Source of the DNA: Spirosoma sp. 48-14
GTDB lineage: Bacteria > Bacteroidota > Bacteroidia > Cytophagales > Spirosomataceae
Reading direction: 5' to 3'
DNA: 64,000 bases
Assembly: GCF_001898575.1 (NCBI RefSeq)
Contig: NZ_MKUD01000010.1
Span: 124,001 to 188,000 of the forward strand
Shown here: positions 1 through 10,200 of the stretch, one piece after another
How positions within the stretch are numbered: the first letter of the stretch is position 1
Layout of the letters: every line of letters begins with the position of its first letter
Translations under genes and position numbers: made by a program
The notes under the pieces: model-generated
Databases searched by the model: none
What the model saw: only the letters and a program-made list of their open reading frames with translations
What the model was told of the DNA's origin: nothing

Positions 1-2184
1 ATGGAAGCCTTCCTGCTGGTGTTTGTGATTGTCTTTCTCTTTTTGCAGGACTGGCGATCGACTCTGATCTGTGCGCTGGCCGTTCCGGTGGCATTGATTG
101 GTACGTTCACCTTCATGAGTGCCATTGATTTCTCGATCAACCTGCTGACCCTGTTTGCCTTAGTGCTGGCGATTGGGATTGTGGTCGATAACGCCATCGT
201 TGTGGTTGAAGCCGTCCATGCGCGTATGGAGGAAGAGCATCTGCCCCCCCGAAAAGCGACGTTTGCTGCCATGCACGATATTGCCGGGGCCATTGTTGCC
301 ATCACGCTGGTGATGTCGGCGGTGTTTGTTCCCGTTGCGTTTATGTCGGGGCCCGTCGGTATTTTTTACCGGCAGTTCTCGCTGACACTTGCCATCGCCA
401 TCGTGATTTCGGGTATCAACGCCCTCACACTTACTCCGGCTTTATGTGCCCTGCTGCTTCGCCCTGTTCATCACGAGAAAAAAGGATTGCTCGGTCGATT
501 CTTTGCCCGTTTCAATCGGGGGTACGAATCGCTGGCGAATGGTTACCAGCGGTTGCTGCGTCGAATAGTCAGTCGAAGTGTGGTTACGTGGGGGTTGTTA
601 CTTGCGTTCGCGCTGGGTACCTGGGGTGTACTTCAGTTATTGCCGGGTGGATTTATCCCTACCGAAGATCAGGGCATGATTTACGTTAACGTAACAACAC
701 CTGCCGGAGCCACTGTCGACCGGACCGAGAAAGTACTGGACGGTATTGAAGAAATAGCTTCCAGGCAGGAATCGGTCGAAAACGTATCGACACTGGCGGG
801 GTACAGCCTGCTTACCGACGGTGCAGGCGCGTCGTATGGTATGGCCATGATCAACCTCAAACACTGGGACGACCGGACGGTTTCGACCGATGAGCTGATC
901 AAAATACTGGAGAACGAGACAAAAGGTATTACAGACGCCAGTATTCAGTTTTTCCCACCACCGACCGTACCGGGCTTTGGGAATTCCAGCGGTTTTGAAC
1001 TGCGTTTGCTGGACCGTGGCCGCAGCGACGACCTGCAAAAAACGAACAAAGTGGTTCAGGGATTTATCGAAGCGCTTAAAAAACGGCCCGAAATCAGCGA
1101 TGCCTTTACCAGTTTCGACCCCAGTTTTCCTCAATACCTGCTCCACGTCGATCAGCAAAAAGCCTCACAGAAAGGCGTTTCGATCGATAATGCGATGAGC
1201 ACACTGCAAACACTGATGGGGAGTTACTATGCGTCCAACTTTATCCGCTTCGGGCAGATGTACAAAGTCATGGTACAGGCGGCTCCGAGCTACCGGGTCA
1301 AACCGGAAGATGTACTGAATATGCGGGTCAAAAATGATCAGGGTGAAATGGTGCCGTATGCCAACTTCGTTAGTCTGGAGCGTATCTATGGACCTGAGCA
1401 GCTTACTCGCTATAACATGTACACCTCTGCCATGATCAATGGCGATGCGGCTCCTGGGTATAGCAGTGGGGATGCGATACGGGCGGTTGAAGAAGTAGCG
1501 GCCAAAGAACTGCCCAAAGGATTTGGGTTTGAATGGTCGGGGATGTCAAGGGAGGAAGTCAAGTCAGGCGATCAGGCAGTGTATATTTTCGCTATTTGCC
1601 TGGTGTTTGTTTACCTGTTGCTGGTGGCTCAGTACGAAAGTGTGCTGCTACCGCTGCCCGTTCTATTATCTCTGCCTACGGGTATTTTCGGCTCGTTTGC
1701 CTTTCTGCAACTGGCCGGACTCCAAAACAATATTTATGCGCAGGTAGCGCTGGTTATGCTGATCGGACTACTGGGTAAAAATGCCATCCTGATCGTTGAA
1801 TTCGCTAACCAGCGCCAACGCGAAGGAGCCTCCATTATCGATGCTGCTCTGGAGGGAGCCGTTTCCCGTTTGCGCCCGATTCTGATGACATCTTTTGCGT
1901 TCATTGCCGGGCTGGTTCCACTCTGTATGGCGGCTGGCGCGGGCGCACTCGGCAACCGATCCATCGGTACGGCAGCGGCTGGTGGCATGCTGACGGGCAC
2001 ACTCTTCGGCCTGATTCTAATTCCCGGTCTGTTCGTCTTTTTTGCCAGACTGGGCAAACGCTTCGCTCCAAAACCGGATGATGACGACGATAACGAGGAT
2101 ATTCATCCGCTGGATTTAGATTCCCAACACATTGTTTCATCTACGCCAAAACAAGTCAATGGTCAAGTTATTCACAGTTCGTAA
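1..2184 (+). CDS. RND efflux transporter permease (AcrB/MexB-type, HAE1), 5'-truncated by window edge
   Basis: C-terminal two thirds of an RND pump: FLFLQDWRSTLI, LVLAIGIVVDNAIVVVEAV, PVAFMSGPVGIFYRQFSLTLA, LLGKNAILIVEFANQ. The first ATG is an internal Met, since the N-terminal region of the family is absent. Confidence 0.93.
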   Translation: MEAFLLVFVIVFLFLQDWRSTLICALAVPVALIGTFTFMSAIDFSINLLTLFALVLAIGIVVDNAIVVVEAVHARMEEEHLPPRKATFAAMHDIAGAIVAITLVMSAVFVPVAFMSGPVGIFYRQFSLTLAIAIVISGINALTLTPALCALLLRPVHHEKKGLLGRFFARFNRGYESLANGYQRLLRRIVSRSVVTWGLLLAFALGTWGVLQLLPGGFIPTEDQGMIYVNVTTPAGATVDRTEKVLDGIEEIASRQESVENVSTLAGYSLLTDGAGASYGMAMINLKHWDDRTVSTDELIKILENETKGITDASIQFFPPPTVPGFGNSSGFELRLLDRGRSDDLQKTNKVVQGFIEALKKRPEISDAFTSFDPSFPQYLLHVDQQKASQKGVSIDNAMSTLQTLMGSYYASNFIRFGQMYKVMVQAAPSYRVKPEDVLNMRVKNDQGEMVPYANFVSLERIYGPEQLTRYNMYTSAMINGDAAPGYSSGDAIRAVEEVAAKELPKGFGFEWSGMSREEVKSGDQAVYIFAICLVFVYLLLVAQYESVLLPLPVLLSLPTGIFGSFAFLQLAGLQNNIYAQVALVMLIGLLGKNAILIVEFANQRQREGASIIDAALEGAVSRLRPILMTSFAFIAGLVPLCMAAGAGALGNRSIGTAAAGGMLTGTLFGLILIPGLFVFFARLGKRFAPKPDDDDDNEDIHPLDLDSQHIVSSTPKQVNGQVIHSS

Positions 2185-3622
2185 CCTATGTTGGCGGAGC
2201 AGTCCGTTGCTGCTAGTGGTGGGGCTATTGGCTAGCTGTCAGCTTCCCAAACCTTTGTTACAACCCATTAAGCAGCCTGTTCCTGCTTCATTCGCCCGTC
2301 AACCCCAAACCGACTCGGCCAGTATAGCGGCTCAAAGCTGGCGCACCTTTTTTGCCGACGATAACCTGGTCCAACTAATCGATACAGCCCTGAGCAGTAA
2401 CCTGGATCTCCGCATTGCCACCCAACGAATCGAGGTTGCCCGGGCCAATTTTGAATATAGTCGTGGTTTTCTGGCTCCTCAGGTCAATGCCGTGGCATCG
2501 GCTGGGGTTGATCGATATGGGAAATACACCATGACCGGCGTTGGTAATTACGACACCAACCTATCCGATAACATTCGGGAAAATCAACTTACGCCAAACC
2601 CGACACCCGATTATTTTCTGGGCGCCCGCAGTTCGTGGGAAATCGATATATGGGGCAAACTCCGAAATCGTAAAAAATCGGCGTATATCCGCGTGTTGGC
2701 GTCTGAAAAAGGGCGACAGGCGGTTGTTACGGCACTGGTTGCCGAGATTGCCCAGTATTATTACAACCTCCTGGCCTTGGATGGTGAACTGGAGATTCTC
2801 CGGGAAAATATTGATTATCAGCAGAAGGCTGTCGATTTGGTGCGTATTCAGAAACAAGCCGGACGAGTTACGGAACTGGCCGTTCAGCAGTTTACGGCCC
2901 AACTGATCAATACACAAAGTAGACTTGGACAGGTGCAGCAACAGATTGTTGAGAATGAGAACCAGTTAAATCGACTGCTTGGTCGCTACCCACACCCCAT
3001 CCGTCGTGGACGATCCTTACAGGACCGAGAGCTACCGAGTCAGATTGTAGCGGGGCTGCCTGCTCAGATGCTCGTTCGGCGCCCGGATATTCAGCAGGCT
3101 GAACTTGAGTTGCAGGCAGCTCATATCGATGTTGATGTTGCCCGTGCTGAATTCCTTCCAAGCCTGAACCTATCGGCCTATCTGGGCCTGAATGCCTTCC
3201 GTACGGCCGTACTGTTCAATCCGGCTTCTATAGCTGCTGGTTTGCTGGGGGGCTTATCGGCGCCTATTCTGAATCGACGTTCGCTAAAAGCGAATTACCA
3301 GCAAACGGTTGCTCAAAGCCGGGAGTCCTTATACCGCTACCAGCAAATTATTCAAACGGGGTTTGGCGAAGTAATGACCAACTTGCGTGGTATCGAAAAT
3401 TATCGACAGGTAGCCCAGTTAAAATCGCAGGAGGTCAATATGCTTCAACAGGCCGTATCGACCTCAAATGACCTGTTTGTCAATGGCTATGCTTCTTATT
3501 TGGAAGTAATTACTGCTCAGCGCAGTGTACTGGAAGCCGAACTGGCACTAATCAATACAAAGCAGGCTCAGTTTGGAGCCTTAACCAATCTATACCGTTC
3601 ATTGGGTGGAGGCTGGCAATAA
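2159..3622 (+). CDS. Outer-membrane efflux lipoprotein (TolC/OprM/NodT family)
   Basis: Start chosen at MVKLFTVRNLCWRSSPLLLVVGLLASC (lipobox LLASC) rather than the ORF-track start 2132. Overlaps the 3' end of the RND gene. Typical OEP repeats (LVRRPDIQQAELELQAAHIDVDVARAEFLPSLNL). Confidence 0.93.
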   Translation: MVKLFTVRNLCWRSSPLLLVVGLLASCQLPKPLLQPIKQPVPASFARQPQTDSASIAAQSWRTFFADDNLVQLIDTALSSNLDLRIATQRIEVARANFEYSRGFLAPQVNAVASAGVDRYGKYTMTGVGNYDTNLSDNIRENQLTPNPTPDYFLGARSSWEIDIWGKLRNRKKSAYIRVLASEKGRQAVVTALVAEIAQYYYNLLALDGELEILRENIDYQQKAVDLVRIQKQAGRVTELAVQQFTAQLINTQSRLGQVQQQIVENENQLNRLLGRYPHPIRRGRSLQDRELPSQIVAGLPAQMLVRRPDIQQAELELQAAHIDVDVARAEFLPSLNLSAYLGLNAFRTAVLFNPASIAAGLLGGLSAPILNRRSLKANYQQTVAQSRESLYRYQQIIQTGFGEVMTNLRGIENYRQVAQLKSQEVNMLQQAVSTSNDLFVNGYASYLEVITAQRSVLEAELALINTKQAQFGALTNLYRSLGGGWQ

Positions 3623-3655
3623 AATCACGTCAGAAAGTATCCGTTTAATCTTTTG

Positions 3656-3683
3656 ACACGCAGTGAAAGCTGCGTGTTTTTTT
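3656..3683 (+). terminator. Rho-independent terminator after the RND/OMF operon
   Basis: acacgcag-tgaaag-ctgcgtgt followed by a T run. Confidence 0.8.
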
Positions 3684-3913
3684 ATCCTGTTCAGGTGTTA
3701 AGCTAATCAACTATTAATGTAAATACGAAAGTTTAAACAGGTACATTCGATAAATTACCTGTAATTTTTTGTTGATTAGTCACTCCGGCCTTACTTTGTA
3801 TGTAGCGCTTTAGAGAGGAATCGGCCAACTCACTCTGCAAAGGAGTAAGTTGGAAAAGAAGCGTCCCTGTTGTGGCGTTAATCAACTCAGAAAGAACCGT
3901 GTCCACTCATAAA

Positions 3914-4030
3914 ATGCCTACACCAAGCGAACGACGACTAAGGCCTGTGTTAATTCTAATCCTTGCCCTACTAAGCAGTAGTTTGTTACTATTTGTCTAC
4001 ATGGCCATTAAAGGCTACTTAATGGAATAA
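3914..4030 (+). CDS. Small single-TM protein (38 aa)
   Basis: ATG..TAA encodes MPTPSERRLRPVLILILALLSSSLLLFVYMAIKGYLME; one hydrophobic helix flanked by charges. Too short for the ORF track. Confidence 0.45.
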   Translation: MPTPSERRLRPVLILILALLSSSLLLFVYMAIKGYLME

Positions 4031-4079
4031 TCGTCTGGCCTATCGATTCCCCACATTACTTACTATTCACTATACATCC

Positions 4080-4541
4080 ATGATGCTTTTTTCTACCAGA
4101 ACAGCTTCTTGCCGATCGGTAATTTGTTTACTACTTTTTATCTGTGGGACTTTACTTCAGGGCTGTCGTTCGGATGGAAGCGATATCAATCCGTCAAATT
4201 CTCCACTATATGGACTTTGGACAGGTAGCTATTCGGTTTCAGCTACCGATCCGACATACGTTGGAAAATCCTTCTTTTTTAGTTTTACGATTTACGAGGA
4301 TGGAACAATGACGTATAAAAGTAAAACGCCGGGAAACGATGTATATGCCTTTGGAACCTGGAGCTTAAGTGGCACCAACTTTTCGTTTAAAGTAACAACA
4401 TTGAATTATGATGGCGGTTATCAGCATGTGCAGGCAGGAAGCGCCACGTATACCAGTAGCCAAAATATGTTATCCAATGGAACGATAACTGATTCTGTAA
4501 CTGGAGGTAAGTCTTCTTGGACAATGACAAGGGTAAACTAA
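4080..4541 (+). CDS. Small predicted lipoprotein, lipocalin-like beta-rich hypothetical
   Basis: Signal peptide with lipobox (LLLFICGTLLQGC); beta-rich W/Y/G pattern (GLWTGSYSVSATD...FGTWSLSGTNFSFKV). Confidence 0.7.
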   Translation: MMLFSTRTASCRSVICLLLFICGTLLQGCRSDGSDINPSNSPLYGLWTGSYSVSATDPTYVGKSFFFSFTIYEDGTMTYKSKTPGNDVYAFGTWSLSGTNFSFKVTTLNYDGGYQHVQAGSATYTSSQNMLSNGTITDSVTGGKSSWTMTRVN

Positions 4542-4830
4542 GGCCCTATGTACGTGTATACTACACAAAACCCTACCAACGTTGGTAGGGCTTGTCGGTC
4601 CATAAAATGACCACATTGCGTCGGTCACTCTTTAGACTGAATTTTCCTGGTTTGAGTCACAAAAAAGATATTGTACTGTAATAATCGTGTTTCTGTGTTA
4701 ATATTACAGTCGGCATTGGCATGTTTTGCTACTCGCTTTGTCTCCGAGTCTTGTTGAAGTGCTTTATTAAGATATACGCTTAGTAAATTTATTAAGCTAT
4801 ATTTTATAATTATTGAATTTTTAATCATCT

Positions 4831-5241
4831 ATGTGGAAACAAAGCTCAACCACCATGAAGACAAAAACCAACGTTAGTCTATTGAAAGAGTATATTAAGA
4901 CGCTAGTCGCAACAGAAGTTGAATTTCCTGGAGTAATGCCACGAGAGTGGGGAAATGAATTTACCAGGAATGAACTATCGGCTATATACTTTACGCTAAA
5001 ATTCGTTCTCAAATCAGCAGAGCCTAAAACCAGGCTGATTCTGATGGATGCATTCAAAAATGTACATCATCCGGGAATGAATATGCACTGGTTTTTATGT
5101 GACTTCTGGCCGGAAATTGCCCCTCTTCTGACAAAGCAACAGGCGTCGGAAGTTCAATATCCATCGGCTAAACGAGTAAAAACTCCACAAGGGCTTGATC
5201 TGGCTTTGTTGAACTTAATGAAAGAAACGGTAAACCAATAA
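4831..5241 (+). CDS. Hypothetical protein
   Basis: 136-aa ORF with ordinary composition; no recognised family. Confidence 0.55.
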   Translation: MWKQSSTTMKTKTNVSLLKEYIKTLVATEVEFPGVMPREWGNEFTRNELSAIYFTLKFVLKSAEPKTRLILMDAFKNVHHPGMNMHWFLCDFWPEIAPLLTKQQASEVQYPSAKRVKTPQGLDLALLNLMKETVNQ

Positions 5242-5306
5242 GCTAATACATTGCCTTTAATACAGGTGGTTATTAACGACAGAAAAAGTTTATTGGCTTC
5301 ATAGGT

Positions 5307-5360
5307 CTGAAAATTGATTTTGTCCTGCTGAAGTTACAGCAGGACAGAATCAATTTTCAG
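5307..5360. terminator. 24-bp-arm hairpin (one G/T mismatch), part of a double hairpin between convergent genes
   Basis: ctgaaaattgattttgtcctgctg / cagcaggacagaatcaattttcag, 6-nt loop. Confidence 0.6.
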
Positions 5361-5402
5361 TTACGCTTATTTTAAACGGTTAGAACAGATTCAATAAGAT
5401 GG

Positions 5403-5438
5403 AAAGGCTAAAGGCGATTTCTTGCGCCTTTAGCCTTT
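5403..5438. terminator. 14-bp-arm hairpin terminator downstream of the minus-strand glycosyltransferase
   Basis: aaaggctaaaggcg / cgcctttagccttt, 8-nt loop, just outside the stop of 5443..6816. Confidence 0.65.
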
Positions 5439-5442
5439 TGGC

Positions 5443-6816
5443 TTAATAGGTTATTTCCGCTGGAATAGTCTGTGGGCGTTTCGGGCACAAGGTAGTTATA
5501 TAGCGTTCGGCTAGTTCGTTTGTATTGTATGACGCCAGTTCGACGGATAGTTTCAGCACGTTTTCTCGATACTTTATGTCGGTTAAGAGCGTTTCAACCG
5601 CTTTATAAATTTGGGTGGGTTTTGGTCTTTCCGTTCTCAGATCTATACCAACCTGACAATAAGCTAGTCGGGCAGCAATTTCATTTTTGCCTTCGTGGAC
5701 ACCAGCTGCTACAATTGGTAACTTATGCTGCAGGCCTAACATCACGCCACCATAGCCACCATTGGTAATATAAACATTGGCATAGGGCATCACTCTATTA
5801 AAGTCGATATAGTCTTCAATCAACGCGTTACTAATCGGAAAGCGGTTTCGAAGTTCATTGGTTTGTGAGCCGCCTGTGGTGGCAATAACAAGCGTTTCTG
5901 GCTCATTTTTAAAGGCTTCCAGCGTTGGTACGATTAATTTCTCTACATCGCGTTCGATGGTGCCCTGAGTAACAAGAATGATTCGTTTGAAAGTAGATAG
6001 TTTCCTAACTAGCTCATAGGCCCACTTTTTGCCTTTACTGTAGGGAAGAAGCGGGCCTATAAAACGAATGTTTGGACTAATACGTTGTCGAGGGTACTCG
6101 AATCCCGGTACCCCGCTTTGCAGATACAAATCGGAGGTATGTATAAGGTCATCAAATACAAAATCGCTGGCTGGAGGCATGCCATATTGTCGACGATACT
6201 GGTTATAAAGAGCATGGCATGTTTTAAGAGCATAACCCTGAATAAGATACCGAACCAGGCCTAGAAACCGTTGGCCAAGCCAATCTTTACGAGGGCTTAA
6301 TCCGAGTCCTGATGCGCCAACATAAGCGTCTGATTCGGCAAGAGGGACTACACCAATGCCTACTGTTTTGATCCCTAATACATGCTTGGCAAATACCCCC
6401 CCTGTAAAGCCTACATCATGGACCAATAGGTCAAATTTCCATTCTGCATGAATTTCGGTCAGATCTTCGATAAATTCAGGGGTTCGAAGCAAGAATATCT
6501 GGTAAATATCGAACCGGAGCCGGGCTAAAGGGCTTTTTAGAGCAGCTCGTTCTGGAAACAGACGATCCAGATTGTACTGATTGACTGTCTGGGCTTTTTT
6601 GAATGGGTAATGGTGAATGCCCAATTGACGAACTTTTTGTCCATAATGCCCGCCAACATACCATCGCACATCGTACCCTGCCTGCTGCAAATGTACGGCG
6701 AGTCCAGTTAATGGGCTAAAATGGCCATCCATTGGCATGGTGGCAAAGAGAATGCGTTGAGGTGTCATCGTTTCGTTGTTTAACCCAAAGTTGCATTCTG
6801 TCCTATCGGGTGCCAA
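5443..6816 (-). CDS. GT1/MGT-family UDP-glycosyltransferase (probable start near 6768)
   Basis: RILFATMPMDGHFSPLTGLAVHLQQAGYDVRWYVG at N-terminus; C-terminal donor region YANVYITNGGYGGVMLGLQHKLPIVAAGVHEGKNEIAARL. Confidence 0.88.
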   Translation of the reverse strand: MAPDRTECNFGLNNETMTPQRILFATMPMDGHFSPLTGLAVHLQQAGYDVRWYVGGHYGQKVRQLGIHHYPFKKAQTVNQYNLDRLFPERAALKSPLARLRFDIYQIFLLRTPEFIEDLTEIHAEWKFDLLVHDVGFTGGVFAKHVLGIKTVGIGVVPLAESDAYVGASGLGLSPRKDWLGQRFLGLVRYLIQGYALKTCHALYNQYRRQYGMPPASDFVFDDLIHTSDLYLQSGVPGFEYPRQRISPNIRFIGPLLPYSKGKKWAYELVRKLSTFKRIILVTQGTIERDVEKLIVPTLEAFKNEPETLVIATTGGSQTNELRNRFPISNALIEDYIDFNRVMPYANVYITNGGYGGVMLGLQHKLPIVAAGVHEGKNEIAARLAYCQVGIDLRTERPKPTQIYKAVETLLTDIKYRENVLKLSVELASYNTNELAERYITTLCPKRPQTIPAEITY

Positions 6817-7201
6817 TGATCGTTGCTATGAAACGGAATAAACGCCCGTTGAAGTGAGGGGTAGGTCTTCTTTGAATCGGATTAGGCAGTCAAGGCCATT
6901 CAATAGATTAGCTCGTGTAAGTATCAGAATAATAGGTATTTGGAATGATTTTTGCAACTATTTGCGGATCGTCAAAGGCTATCTGAGCGTACCGTAGAGC
7001 GCAGAAATTTATACGTTGGCAGCCTAGTTTTTTTGTGGTTATATTAGTGGATATCGCTACGATAAGTAACCAAAGTAGACGCACTAACTGCTACCGAACA
7101 GTAAATAGTGGCGTCGGGTCGCTAATCAAATTGGGCACTATAGGCGTACATTTGGTTATAGACTTTTCCGGTTTTCTCACGTTTCATATTTGGCATAGAT
7201 T

Positions 7202-10200
7202 ATGATGGCATCTACATCACGACTTTTCAAGGGTAATCGATTCGTAGTTGGGTTGCTTATTTTAGGCTTCCCCTCCCTGGTTTTGGGTCAGTCCAACTAT
7301 GCTGTTACAACGCCTAACTCGGTCACTCCTGGTAATTTCAATACATTGGTTGGGCCGTTTGCCGGGAATAGCTCCATGCGTGGATTGTATAACGTATTTA
7401 TGGGGTATAATGCTGGCCAGTCGACCACAACAGGCTATTATAATGTCTTTATGGGGTTTGGAACCGGACAGGCCAACACAACGGGTTCTCAAAACACATT
7501 TGTTGGTATAAATGTCGGTGCCAATAACACGATTGGTTCTCAGAATGCTATTGTAGGGGGGTATGCTGGGCAGTTCAACACAACTGGCTTTTCAAATTCA
7601 TTTTTAGGCTCATACGCTGGATATAGCAATACGATCGGCTCTCAGAATGTGTTCCTGGGTACGTATGCTGGGTATACCAACCTGACTGGCGTCGACAATG
7701 CGTTTGTCGGTAGCTTTGCCGGGTATAGAAGTACAGGCTCACAAAATGCGTTTGTCGGTAGCTTTGCCGGGTATAATAATTCGACTGGTGCCCGAAATGC
7801 GTTTTTAGGATTTAATGCGGGGCGGGCCGGTACTACTGGATCACAGAATGTATTTATTGGAACGGAAGCAGGCTTTAGTACGACTACAGGCTCCTATAAC
7901 GCATTCAACGGGTATCGTGCCGGATATAGTAATACAATTGGTGCCCAAAATGTATTTGTGGGAGAGAGTACTGGCTTCAACAATACAACCGGACTTAATA
8001 ATACATTTATCGGAAATACATCAAGCTTCTCGAATACAATAGGGTCGAATAACGTATCGGTTGGTATCCGGGCAGGCTACAGCAATCTGTCGGGTTCTAA
8101 TAATGTGTTAGTTGGGGATTCTGCGGGTTATGCAAACACGGTAGGCAATAATGTGTTCATCGGTTCTAAAGCTGGCTTTCTGAATCAGATTGGGGCACAA
8201 AATACGTTTATCGGTTTCCAGTCAGGTTACAGCGCCACAGCCGGGCTCAATACATTTGTTGGTTATTTATCCGGCCGTGCCAATACGACCGGAACTCAGA
8301 ACACTTTTTTAGGCGCTACTGCTGGTCGAAATACGACAACGGGTTCTTCCAACTTATTTGTGGGCGATAGCGTAGGGCAGGCAAATACAGTTGGGCGATT
8401 CAATACGTTTCTGGGTAGCCGGAGTGGCTTTCGTAACGTAAGCGGAGAAGGTAATACATTTATCGGTCAGCAGACTGGGTTCTCCAATGCAACCGGACTT
8501 AACAATACCTTTATTGGTAATGCGTCGAGTTTCTCCAACACAACCGGTTCGAACAACATATCGGTTGGTATCCGGGCAGGCTACAGTAATGTGGCAGGTT
8601 CGAATAATGTACTAGTTGGTGACTCTGCGGGTTACACCAATACAGTGGGCAATAATGTGTTTATCGGCTCTAAAGCTGGTTTTCTGAATACAGTCGGGCT
8701 TCAAAATACGTTTATCGGTTTCCAGTCAGGTTATAGCAGCACAGCCGGCGTCAATACATTTGTTGGTTATTTATCGGGCCGCGCTAATACGACCGGAACT
8801 CAGAACACCTTTCTAGGGGTAACCACTGGGCGAAGTAATACAACAGGCTCCTCTAACCTGTTTGTAGGCGATAGCGTAGGGCAGGCAAACACCGTGGGGC
8901 GCTTTAATACGTTTCTGGGGAGTCTTAGCGGGTTTCGCAATGTAACTGGCGAGAGTAACGTTTTTGTGGGCCAGCAAACGGGTTATAGTAATCTATCTGG
9001 GATAGGAAACACGTTTATTGGCTATAATACGGGATATGCGAATACGACTGGTTATAGCAACATCGCTCTGGGGATTCGCGCCAATTATGCCAATACCACA
9101 GGGCATAATAATGTGATGATTGGTGATTCGGCTGGTTATAGTAATTCAAATTCAGGAAACGTTTTTGTAGGGTCTAAAGCAGGATACGCTACCACGTCAG
9201 GTGGGCTTAATGTGTTTGCTGGTAATCAAGCTGGAATTAAAAATAGCACGGGCGGCTCCAACTCCTTTTTTGGTAACCTGTCTGGCTTCAATAATACGTC
9301 CGGTAGTGGAAATACTTTTGTTGGTGATAGCACAGGTTACACAAACAATAGTGGCTCCCGAAATACATACATAGGGCAACGGTCTGGATTCATCGGTAAT
9401 GCAACAGGTACGAATAATGTGTTTATTGGTTATGCTGCCGGTATTAATGCCGCAAATACCAGCATCACCAATTCAGCTGCTATTGGTGCCAATGCTATTG
9501 TTAATCAGAGTAATTCAATTGTATTGGGCGGTACTGGAGTCAACTCAGTGAGCGTTGGCATAGGCAATACAGCTCCCAATGCTAAACTGGAGATTACATC
9601 ATCGACATCTGGGGTGAGTGGTTTACGCTTTACCAACCTGACATCAGACTTTGTACCAACAGGTACGGTCACGAAGGTTTTGACGGTCAACGCAAACGGT
9701 GATGTATACCTGGCTAATGTAGCGTCAGGTACTGTTGTATCGACAACGGTTGTCTCTACTTCTGTCGTTAGCAATACAAATGTTGCTACCAGCGACAATC
9801 TATGGCTGCGCCAGAATGGGAATTTGTTTCCAGTTCGGGACGATGCTGTTGTGATTGGTGCTTTGGTTACTAAGATACCTGTTGGCTATAAATTGTACGT
9901 ACAAGAGGGTATTTTAACCGAAAAAATCAAAGTGGCTATCAAAAACTCGGCCGAATGGAGCGACCATGTATTCGAACCCAGTTATCGACTGAAAAGTCTG
10001 AGTGAAGTTCAGCAATTCATACAACGGAATAAACATTTGCCAGGTATACCTTCTGCGAAAGAAATGGTAGAGCAGGGGAACGACCTCCATAAAACTGATG
10101 CCAAGCTGCTGGAAAAAATAGAAGAACTAACCTTGTACAGTATCCAGCTTGAAAAAGAAAATCAGGAGCAGCGAACAGTTAACCAGGAGCAGGAGAAGAA

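Noticed and set aside
637-1158. 173-aa minus-strand ORF inside the RND gene
   Set aside because: Antisense to a clear RND permease; low-plausibility protein without motifs.
7300-9500. Possible CRISPR or intergenic tandem repeat because of strong periodicity
   Set aside because: The period is 51/48 bp in frame inside one open reading frame, and units diverge at the protein level; it is coding repeat, not direct repeat/spacer structure.
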